This document shows positions 51,375-59,300 of a stretch of 64,000 nucleotides of DNA, in pieces. This stretch comes from an uncultured Ilumatobacter sp. (GTDB taxonomy: Bacteria; Actinomycetota; Acidimicrobiia; Acidimicrobiales; Ilumatobacteraceae). Under the pieces are notes generated by a model that saw only the letters and a program-made list of their open reading frames with translations, ran no database searches and was not told the origin of the DNA. A program made the position numbers and the translations under genes. The stretch is taken from positions 106,243 through 170,242 of the forward strand of contig CALFRK010000046.1 in assembly GCA_937919625.1 (NCBI GenBank). The letters run 5' to 3'. Each line of letters begins with the position of its first letter. Position 1 is the stretch's first letter.

Positions 51375-52034
51375 TCAGGAGGCTTCGAAGCGCAGGTTGA
51401 CCGAACCGAGCGTGATGATGTCGCCGTCGGCCAGCCGGTGATCGGCGATCAGTCGTTCGCCGTTGAGGAACGTGCCGTTGGTCGAGCCGAGATCGTTTAT
51501 GACGAAGCCGCTGCCGGCGCCGTGGATCTGAGCGTGGTGACGGCTGGTGTTGCCGTCGGAGACCACAACGGCACAGTCGGCAAGGCGGCCGATCAGGTTC
51601 TTGCCCTCCTTGAGACTGATCCGGTCGCCGGATGGCATAACAATCGTGCCAGGGCGCTTGCCGGGTTCGGGCTGCTTGAGTTGGCTGGCGATGCCGAACC
51701 GGCCTGGCTTGAGCGAGTTGTCGACTTGGAGCTCGACATTGACCGGCCCCATGAAGTGGTAGCCCTCTTCGCGGGCATATTCACGGCAGGCCTCGACCAG
51801 CTCGGTGAGCAAGCTTTGTTCGATGTCGGCGAAGCCCGTGTGGTCATCTGCTGAGAGCAGCACGGTGAAGTCGTTGGGCACGATCCGTTGGCCCTTGACG
51901 TCGACCGAACGGTGGTCATCCATCTCGCGAATTAGACGCCGGCCGAGTTCGATCGGTCGGATGGAGTTACGTGAACGTCGGAACACGCCCTCGACCATAC
52001 GCTCCAGACGGCGTTCCAGTCCTTGCATACCCAT
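51375..52034 (-). CDS. fhaA: FHA-domain protein FhaA (DUF3662)
   Basis: 219 residues from ATG 52034 (ATG 52028 also possible). N-terminal DUF3662 domain MQGLERRLERMVEGVFRRS, with IELGRRLIREMDDHRSVDVK, and a C-terminal FHA domain (about 140-219) with LIGRLADCAVVVSDGNTSRH and LGSTNGTFLNGERL. Much shorter than mycobacterial FhaA because the disordered linker is nearly absent. It recruits MviN/MurJ at poles in Mycobacterium. First gene of the wall operon. Confidence 0.93.
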   Translation of the reverse strand: MGMQGLERRLERMVEGVFRRSRNSIRPIELGRRLIREMDDHRSVDVKGQRIVPNDFTVLLSADDHTGFADIEQSLLTELVEACREYAREEGYHFMGPVNVELQVDNSLKPGRFGIASQLKQPEPGKRPGTIVMPSGDRISLKEGKNLIGRLADCAVVVSDGNTSRHHAQIHGAGSGFVINDLGSTNGTFLNGERLIADHRLADGDIITLGSVNLRFEAS

Positions 52035-52096
52035 CGTTCGGGCAAGGTTACTGGCCCCGACGTGCTGTGAATCGCCATGGCTTTGGCCTGGGCACG

Positions 52097-52218
52097 AACG
52101 GAATGGTGTCAGCAGCGTGAGCCGACAGGCGAACTGCGACCAATCGTTACGGGGGAACCATGTCGACCGAAAGGCAGCGCAGCGCCCAATCCGCTGGGTT
52201 TCCCGGCACCATTCCGTT
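52097..52218. promoter_or_regulatory. Long-range 12-bp inverted repeat in the fhaA/HMT divergent gap
   Basis: AACGGAATGGTG (52097-52108) and its exact reverse complement CACCATTCCGTT (52207-52218), 98 bases apart, within the 241-base region between divergent genes. It could close a structured 5' leader upstream of the methyltransferase gene. No known riboswitch core was seen. Confidence 0.4.
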
Positions 52219-52275
52219 GCGGAGAGGGCTTCAGGCCCCACCTCGCGGCGGCTTGGCATGTATAGCGTTCCACTG

Positions 52276-53214
52276 ATGAATCGTGTGACGGTGCTCGATG
52301 GCGGCATGGGGCGTGAGTTGAAGCGGATCGGTGCGCCGTTCGGGCAGCCCGAATGGTCGGCGCTGGCGCTGATCGAATCGCCCGAACATGTGCGTCAGGC
52401 GCACGTCGGGTTTGCCGCCGCCGGGGCCGATGTGATCACGACCAACACTTACGCGGTCGTTCCGTTTCACATCGGCGAAGAACGATTCGAATCTGATGGA
52501 CGTCGGCTGGCGGCGTTGGCGGGATCGCTGGCGAGATCGGTTGCCGATGAGTTCGGGGTTCGCGTCGCCGGATCGCTGCCACCGCTGATGGGGTCGTACA
52601 TGCCGGACCGCTTCGTTGCTGATGTGGCGTTGCCGATTCTCGAGGTGCTCGTCGATGCACAGTTGCCATTCGTCGATGTGTGGATTGCCGAAACGGTCTC
52701 GTCGATCTCCGAGGCCGAACTGGTGCGCTCGGTCCTGGACGCCGCTGGCGACGCCCGTCCGCTGTGGGTGTCGTTCACGCTGGAGGACGAGACGTTCCAC
52801 GCAGATGCCCACGACGGGCGTGCCGGTCTTGCGCTGCGTTCGTCGGAGGGCGTCGCCGACAGCCCGCGTTTACGTTCGGGCGAGTCGGTGCCCGACGCCG
52901 TCGTCGCGGCGCTGGCGATGGGCGCCGAGTTGGTCGCCTTTAACTGCAGCCAGCCAGAGGTGATGGAGGCGGCGATTCGCGTGGCTGCGCGTGCCGACGA
53001 CCTGCCGATCGGGGTGTACGCCAACGTGTTCGAGGTCGAAGACCACGAATCGGCGAACGAGACGATCAACGCTTTGCGTCTCGATGTCACGCCGGATGTG
53101 TATCTCGAGTTCGCCGAGCGGTGGGTGGCAGCCGGAGCTTCGATGGTGGGCGGTTGCTGCGGCGTCGGACCGGCCCACGTGTCGGCGTTGTCGGCACGTT
53201 GGCCGAAGGGTTAG
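52276..53214 (+). CDS. Homocysteine S-methyltransferase family protein
   Basis: 312 residues from ATG 52276. Begins VTVLDGGMGRELKRIGAPF; zinc ligands Cys in AFNCSQPE and the Cys pair in MVGGCCGVGPAHV, as in MmuM/betaine-homocysteine methyltransferases. It would methylate homocysteine (or a thiol) using S-methylmethionine or another donor. Complete, unlike the fragment at 31629. The segment around 205-215 (SSEGVADSPRLRSGESVPDA) is normal for the family. Confidence 0.9.
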   Translation: MNRVTVLDGGMGRELKRIGAPFGQPEWSALALIESPEHVRQAHVGFAAAGADVITTNTYAVVPFHIGEERFESDGRRLAALAGSLARSVADEFGVRVAGSLPPLMGSYMPDRFVADVALPILEVLVDAQLPFVDVWIAETVSSISEAELVRSVLDAAGDARPLWVSFTLEDETFHADAHDGRAGLALRSSEGVADSPRLRSGESVPDAVVAALAMGAELVAFNCSQPEVMEAAIRVAARADDLPIGVYANVFEVEDHESANETINALRLDVTPDVYLEFAERWVAAGASMVGGCCGVGPAHVSALSARWPKG

Positions 53215-53231
53215 CCTTAGCTCTCCACTTT

Positions 53232-53314
53232 GCGCGAGTGGCGGAATGGCAGACGCGCCAGCTTCAGGTGCTGGTGTCCGTAAGGGCGTGGGGGTTCAAG
53301 TCCCCCCTCGCGCA
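53232..53314 (+). tRNA. tRNA-Leu (anticodon CAG)
   Basis: 83 bases with acceptor stem GCGCGAG/CTCGCGC, anticodon stem CCAGC/GCTGG enclosing loop TTCAGGT (anticodon CAG), a long class II variable arm and T-arm GGGGGTTCAAGTCCCCC. The discriminator base is A; CCA is not encoded. In Mycobacterium a tRNA-Leu also sits next to fhaA. Confidence 0.95.
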
Positions 53315-53316
53315 CA

Positions 53317-53345
53317 AAGAAACCCCTGCTCAGCAGGGGTTTCTT
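53317..53345 (+). terminator. Rho-independent terminator after tRNA-Leu
   Basis: Perfect 13-bp stem AAGAAACCCCTGC (53317-53329) / GCAGGGGTTTCTT (53333-53345) with loop TCA, starting three bases after the tRNA end. The 3' arm ends in T-rich TTTCTT. Its A/T-ended symmetry could stop transcription from either direction. Confidence 0.88.
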
Positions 53346-53565
53346 CGCGCCTGCTGGAGGATGTCGTCGGTGTGCTGAGGCGTCGGGTTCCACCGGGATG
53401 CCCTCCCGGGTCCATCGTTGGTGCAATCCGACATTGCGAGAAGCGTTGCCGTGTCGAACACCACACATGCGGCGTCATAAAGAACGCGAGCAAGAGACCG
53501 ACCGGCTGGAGCACGATGGCGAGCGCCAGCCCGGTGGTCGCGATTTCGTTCACCTTCTGGCCCGC

Positions 53566-54204
53566 TCACTCGATTCCATGTTCGACCGCGTAGCGGATCA
53601 ACTCGTCGCGACGGCTGAGGTGGAGCTTGTCGAGGATGTTGCGAACGTGGTTCTCGACGGTCCGCGGCGAAATGAATAATTGCTCGCCGATAGCTCGGTA
53701 GGCGTGACCACGCGCCACGAACTGCAGCACCTCGCGTTCGCGTTCCGACAGGGTTTGACTCCCGGCCGGGGCGGCGCCGGCCATCTTTCGGAACTCACCC
53801 AGCACGAGCGCCGCCAGGGTTTGAGAGAACACCGGTTCACCGTCGGCGGCGCGCTGGAGAGCGGCCCTCAGTTCATCCCGTGAGGTGGACTTCACCAGAT
53901 ATCCGACGGCTCCGGCTGCCACGGCGTCGAGCAGGTCTCGTTCTTGCTCCGACACGGTCAGCATCACGATCTTGGTCATCGCCGCGCACTCGCGGACGAC
54001 CCGCAACCCGCCGCCACCCGGCATGTTCAGGTCGCACACCACCAGGTCGGGTTGGCTGGTCTTGATCAATTCGATCGCGCTCGGGGCGTCGGCTGCCTCG
54101 CCGACCACGTCGAACAGTTCGTCGAGGTCAGCGCGAACGCCGTCGCGCCAGATCTGGTGGTCGTCGGCGAGCACCACTCGTACCCGATCGCTCACGGCAG
54201 CCAC
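53566..54204 (-). CDS. NarL/LuxR-family response regulator
   Basis: 212 residues. Receiver domain with acidic pair in VVLADDHQIWRDGV, phospho-acceptor Asp58 in DLVVCDLNMPGGGG, Lys in GYLVKSTS. LuxR HTH near 150-208: LSEREREVLQFVARGHAYRA, SPRTVENHVRNILDKLHL. Overlaps the histidine kinase stop by 13 bases; the two form a two-component system. Confidence 0.94.
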   Translation of the reverse strand: MAAVSDRVRVVLADDHQIWRDGVRADLDELFDVVGEAADAPSAIELIKTSQPDLVVCDLNMPGGGGLRVVRECAAMTKIVMLTVSEQERDLLDAVAAGAVGYLVKSTSRDELRAALQRAADGEPVFSQTLAALVLGEFRKMAGAAPAGSQTLSEREREVLQFVARGHAYRAIGEQLFISPRTVENHVRNILDKLHLSRRDELIRYAVEHGIE

Positions 54205-55313
54205 AACAAAACCTCGGTACCTTGCCCGACCCGGCTACGGATCTCCACGCGACCCCCGGCGTCTGCGATCCGGGCACGGATCGAGTCGGTCAAACCGCGT
54301 CCCTCTGGCACGGCGTCGATGTCGAAGCCGGCGCCGTTGTCGAGGACCGAACAGAACAATGCGCATCCGTCACCCGGTTCGGCAAAGACCGTGATCCGCT
54401 CGGCAGCGCCATGTTTGCCAGCGTTGACGAGCGCCTCGGTCACCGCCCCGACGACGGCATCGACTGTAGTTCTCGGCAGCGGTTCGACGTCGTCGGCAAT
54501 GATCACTTTCACGACACCTCCGAACGTCTGCTCGAATCGTCTCCCCGCTGCGCGCAGTGAGGAGTCGAGGTTCGGGTTGCCCGCGACCATCGCCTCGGGA
54601 TCGCCGTACAGATACTCGCGAAGCTCGCTCTCTTGAACCCGGGCGAGCCGTGCCAGTGCCGGATCGGTCGCTCTGCTCTGTACCACCGCCAGCGTCTGCA
54701 ACACGCCGTCGTGCAATGTTCGGGCCACTTCCTCGCGGGCTCGAACCAGCGCCACCTCGCGCTCGCGGCGCCGAACGAAGTTCATCACCACTCCGGCGAC
54801 GACTCCATTGAGCGTCGAGATCACGGTGTACGACAGCACCGACACCACCAGCGCCCGGTCGATTTCGTCGACGCCCGAGGCAAACGCCCCGAGACCCCGA
54901 GACAACCCGATCGCCGCCCCGGCGGCTCCACCAAACCATGGGCCGCGCACCACTCCGGCGGCGATGACCCCGGCGGTCGGCCAACCGGTGCCAAGCGACG
55001 GTCCGCGCCCGTTGACGTGGTCCAGCCCGTATACCCAGCCAGTCGCCGCGATCAGGGCCGTTCCAACGCCGATTTCGGTGGCGATCAGCCACGACGATGC
55101 AGCGGCCCGCGGCGACCTACGCACCAGCCCTGACACCAGTGTGACCACGAACGCGGCGGCCAGCAATCCGGCGGCCAGCCACGCCCAATGACCACGCATC
55201 TCGTCGGCGTGCAAGGCGGCCACGACGACCATCCACACCCAGGTGGCCCAGCGGTAGAACGACAGCCCCCGCAGGAAACTCAGGGTCGCCCCCTCTGGTG
55301 TCCGTGCCACCAC
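54192..55313 (-). CDS. Sensor histidine kinase (HisKA_3 type, MacS-like)
   Basis: 373 residues from GTG 55313. About six N-terminal membrane segments (18-180) form the sensor, with almost no external domain. DHp helix EEVARTLHDGVLQTLAVVQS with phospho-acceptor His201. ATPase: EALVNAGKHGAAERITV (N box), LDNGAGFD, GRGLTDSIRARI. Pairs with the NarL-type regulator. The signal is probably membrane or cell-wall related. Confidence 0.92.
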   Translation of the reverse strand: MVARTPEGATLSFLRGLSFYRWATWVWMVVVAALHADEMRGHWAWLAAGLLAAAFVVTLVSGLVRRSPRAAASSWLIATEIGVGTALIAATGWVYGLDHVNGRGPSLGTGWPTAGVIAAGVVRGPWFGGAAGAAIGLSRGLGAFASGVDEIDRALVVSVLSYTVISTLNGVVAGVVMNFVRRREREVALVRAREEVARTLHDGVLQTLAVVQSRATDPALARLARVQESELREYLYGDPEAMVAGNPNLDSSLRAAGRRFEQTFGGVVKVIIADDVEPLPRTTVDAVVGAVTEALVNAGKHGAAERITVFAEPGDGCALFCSVLDNGAGFDIDAVPEGRGLTDSIRARIADAGGRVEIRSRVGQGTEVLLWLP

Positions 55314-55359
55314 ACCAGCAACCTACAGCGCCCTGGTAGGCAGCGTCACCTCCCAGGGT

Positions 55360-55372
55360 TCCCCTACGGGGA
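55360..55372. promoter_or_regulatory. Candidate two-component operator TCCCC-TAC-GGGGA
   Basis: Perfect inverted repeat with 5-bp arms and 3-bp spacer in the divergent region between the kinase gene and the membrane protein gene. A second, larger pairing GTTCCCC (55359 on) with GGGGAAAC (55378-55385) overlaps it. NarL-family regulators bind such symmetric sites, so the adjacent system may control both promoters. Confidence 0.45.
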
Positions 55373-55426
55373 GAATGGGGGAAACCCCGGATGGCCTTCT
55401 CGTCGTGTGCGGCGCAGGATCAAAGC

Positions 55427-56347
55427 ATGATCGATGTGGATCGCGCTGAAATGCCCACCAGTCGCGGTGAGGCGATCGCCACATGGGCGCTGTGGGGATC
55501 GATGCTCGTCGCGATCCTGGTCACCTACACCCGGCTCGACCCGGTCGAGCTGTATCACGTGTCGGGCGATGGCCTCACGGCTGGCCTATCGCGAACGTTG
55601 GTCGCCCTCAACTTCCCGTTTGCGTTGATCGCGATCGCCCTCGTCCTGGTGGTGATCGATGCCCTGCCGAAGCGGGCTTGGTGGATCGGCGCGCCGGCGA
55701 TCGTGCTCTGTGCAATCACCGCTGTGCCCGGTGTCGTCGATGACCAGGATCTCGATGCCAGATGGATCAATGTCGTCCCGGTGATCGGTGTCGCTCTCGC
55801 TGCCGGCCTTTCGGTCATGGCGTTGCGGCGGTCGAGTTCGAGCTTGGCTGTTCGGCTGCCACTCGACCGCGTTCGATGGATCGCCGCCGCCGTGGCCGTG
55901 GTGCTGTCGGTGCCGTGGATCCTCGCCGAAGTCGGCGTGTACGGCCCAGGGTGGGTGTTCATCATGGAGCGGCCGATCACAGGGTCGGACGGCATCGCCA
56001 ATCCGGCGGTCCATCTCGGCCACCACCACGGCCTCGACGGGGCCCTGTTCGTGGTGACCGTGGCCCTCCTGTCCCGAGTCCGACTCCGCTCGCAACGGCT
56101 GCGGACCGCCACCACGCTGTATCTGTCACTGGTGTTCGCCTACGGCGCCGTCAACTTCATCCAAGACGCCTGGAACGAGCAGGTTGTCAAGCGCGACTGG
56201 GTCGATAAAGCGATCCCAAGCGCTCTCAACCCGGCGCTTGAACCGATCTGGCTCGTGATCGTCGCGCTCGCCGCTGGCACCGTGACCGTGCTGCGGCTCG
56301 AGGCGAGGCGTGTGACCGATGGCCCTGTTGGGGGGCGTTCACAATGA
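55427..56347 (+). CDS. Polytopic membrane protein of unknown function
   Basis: 306 residues from ATG 55427; ATG 55391 is an alternative that adds 12 residues. Six or seven predicted membrane segments, for example WALWGSMLVAILVTY, FALIAIALVLVVIDAL and WLVIVALAAGTVTVL. A His cluster GHHHGLDGALFVV lies in the middle. No family recognised. Its TGA overlaps an ATG at 56344 in the next frame, so it is in one operon with the giant protein. Confidence 0.7.
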   Translation: MIDVDRAEMPTSRGEAIATWALWGSMLVAILVTYTRLDPVELYHVSGDGLTAGLSRTLVALNFPFALIAIALVLVVIDALPKRAWWIGAPAIVLCAITAVPGVVDDQDLDARWINVVPVIGVALAAGLSVMALRRSSSSLAVRLPLDRVRWIAAAVAVVLSVPWILAEVGVYGPGWVFIMERPITGSDGIANPAVHLGHHHGLDGALFVVTVALLSRVRLRSQRLRTATTLYLSLVFAYGAVNFIQDAWNEQVVKRDWVDKAIPSALNPALEPIWLVIVALAAGTVTVLRLEARRVTDGPVGGRSQ

Positions 56348-56373
56348 CACAAAATTGTGTTGGCGAGGTTGAC

Positions 56374-59300
56374 ATGGGGCGACGGCTGGTTGGTTGGTAC
56401 GCCGACCCGATAACGGTCGGTGCGGCACGCTATTGGGATGGCCGCGGTTGGACTGATCTCGTGTCATGGGGCGGGGCGACATCGCACGACCCGACTCCGC
56501 TCAGCGAAGTCGAGCGTCGCGCTGCGCTCGCACAGACCGAGATCGTGACCGAGTACCTCGACGACGTCGCTCGACGCCAAGTGGTTGCTCCGGCAGTGGC
56601 GGCGGCCCTCCGTCTCGACGTCGAGCAACGTGCGCCGAGAGGTAGCGCAGCGACGGTGGTCCCGGCTCGGGCACAGACCTCTCCAGCCCCGGAGATCGTG
56701 CGACCGACCGCTGCTGATCCTCCCCTCCTCCCGCCTCCCGAAACTTCGACCCTGCGGGAACTTCCTTCACGTCCTGCCCCTGTCGTTCGCATTGCTGTGC
56801 CGGTTGCGCCGGTGCCCGTAGCTCCAGGTCGTGTCGCCCAATGGTGGGACGACGCTCGGAGTGCCGTGCGCAGCGACCTCACACTTCATGGCCTCGCCTA
56901 TCTGGGCGTGATGTTGTTGTTCGCCGGCGTCACGGGACTGGTCGTCTTCTCGTTCGGTGACGTCGACCCATGGGTCAGGGCCTTGGCCGAGATCCTCGTC
57001 CCGATTGCCCTGTTCTTGTCGGCGTGGTACCTGCATCGCCGCAGTTCCGCAGTGGTGGCGGCGGCACTGACGTTGCTCGGGGGAGCGATCTCACCGATCG
57101 TCGTCGCCGCCTCGTTGACCGACGGCGCTCCGGCCCCGCCCGATCTCAGCGGCCGTGCGCTCCCGATCGTGCAGGGCCTGCTGGTGGCGCTGGTCGCGGT
57201 CGCAATGGTGCTCGTCGTGCGGCGTGTGTCATCGAGCCCGCTGCGGTTCCTCGTCGGCCCGGTGATGTGGATGGCGGCGGGACTCGTCGCCGGTGCTGCG
57301 CGGAACCCGGTCCCGGCCGGGTACGACACAGCTCGGCCCGACTCGTTCCAGCTGGCCGTGATTCTCGTCGCATTGGCAGCGACGGTGCTGTTGTCGTCGT
57401 GGAGTCGAGTGCCGGCTTCGTTGGCGGGCGCTACCCGTGCTGCCGCCCTTCCGGTGGCAGGAATCGTCTATCTGCTCGAGCTCGTGCTAGCCGGTGACGA
57501 GGGATGGCCGATCGTCAGCACGGCCGTCGTCGGCCTCGCGGTGCTCGTTGTGCTGGAGCTGTCGGTGGAACGGTTGTCGGCCAACATCACGTCGGCCTTG
57601 CAGATGCTCGTCGTCGTTATCGCAGCGGCACGCCTCTCATCCACGCTGGTGCCGGAATGGGTCGCCGCCGCCGCCGCGATCGCCATGCTGGCCCTGGTCG
57701 AATACGCCGGCTGGCGTCGTCCGTCGGTGCCCGTCGCGGTCGTCGGTTTGAGCCTTGCCGTGGTGGCGTTCGTCCTCTCCGTGGGGGAACCTGCACCGGC
57801 CGCCGTCGCTTTCGGCACCCTGACCTTGTGGGGTCTCTGGCGACATGTGACACCTCTCGACTGGCTGCCCGGCCCCGATGAGCTGGGCGTCGTTCCGGCC
57901 GTCGCCGCCGTTGTGACCACCGCCTCCCTCTGGGATCTGAGCTCGGTCCGGTCGGCACTGCTGGTGACCGCTGTGCTCGTGTTGGCGATCGCGGTCGCCG
58001 GCCGGATGTGGCGCCCAATCGCCGACGATGTGTTGTGGCGGTGGTTCGTGCCGTCCGCTGCGGTTGCTGTCACTGCGGTGTCGATGGGGCTGACGTGGGG
58101 CGAGTTTCCAGTGGAAGTTGTCGTGGCAGCTGGCCTGGCAGCGGCAGCGATCATGTTGAGCGCAGCGCCGACCGCGGTCCGGGTGTGGTTGGCGTCGGCT
58201 GCGATCGTCTGGTCGCTGGTCAATGTCGGCGAGGCGTTCGACATCAGCCGTGATGCCCAGGCGGTTGCTTTTGCGATCGCCGCCTTGGCACTCGTGATCG
58301 GTTCACTGGTGGTTGCCAAGCCGATCTGCGCGCACCTCGCCACGGTCGGCCACCTAGTCGGGGTCGCAGCTGTCGCCACACCGATCTGGCCGGGATGGGC
58401 CGCCGCCGTGGTGGTCGCCGCTGCCACGGTCGGCTGGTTGATCACTATGGTCGTCGACGAACGAGGAGAGGCCGTTGATCTGGCGGCGTTGCGGGTCGGA
58501 CTGAGGAGCGAACCCGACCCGGACGAGGTGGTTTCGGAAGAGGTGGTTTCGGAAGACGAAGCCGATGTGATCGACGACTTTGCACCGCTCGTGTCGCTGG
58601 TCGGTCTGTGGGCGACCGTGTTGCTCGCCGTCGACGCTGCCGGTTGGATCGCCGGCGATGACCCCTGGGCCACCGCGGTCTCTGGGGGGGTTGGATTGGC
58701 GGCTGCCGGCGTGGTGCGCGTGGTGACATGGCGGCGTGCCGATCGTTCGGTGCTGGCATGGGCGACTCTGATCACAGTGATGCTCGCCGCGGTGGCGGCG
58801 ATCGCTGCCACCGGATCTGACCGGGATGATTGGTCGCCAGTGGTGTGCCTGGTGTTCGGACTTGGCGTCGTAGCCGTCACGGCAGCACCCAGACCAACCG
58901 GGTTCATATGGACGGCCTGGGTCGGCAGTGCGGCATTCACGCTTCTGCTCGCCGACCGGCTCGGGCTCGATCGCGATTGGTCCGACGTGGCGTTCGCCGG
59001 TTGGGGTGCCTCGGTCATGCTCGCTGGACTGATACTGCATCGTGTCCGCAGGGGGCCCGGTGCGGTCGGCGCTCTGCTGGGCGACCGCCTGCTGCTCCCA
59101 CCCGTCGTGCTCGGGGCAAGCGCCTTCATCGTGGGTGGCATGCTCGGCCTCGGCGAGGGCAACGATGCCGGCATCGGATGGACGGCAGCGGGTATGTCAG
59201 CCGTTGTGCTAGCCGTAGCGATGCTGCTGCCGCTGGGTGCCCTGGTGGGGTTGGCACAAATCTTGGCGACCGCCGCTTACATCCTGCTGGCGCCCTGGGA

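Noticed and set aside
52035..52275. SRP, RNase P or tmRNA gene
   Set aside because: None of their conserved cores (for example the SRP GGAAG tetraloop region or the RNase P GAGGAAAGTC element) is present.
53217..53468. Reading frame antisense to the tRNA-Leu and terminator (VREGGLEPPRPYGHQHLK)
   Set aside because: This is the classic spurious ORF produced by a tRNA and its terminator read backwards; the tRNA explains the sequence.
57468..59174. 568-codon frame antisense to the giant membrane protein
   Set aside because: Thr/Ala/Ser-biased translation typical of the antisense of a GC-rich membrane gene; no SD or domain.
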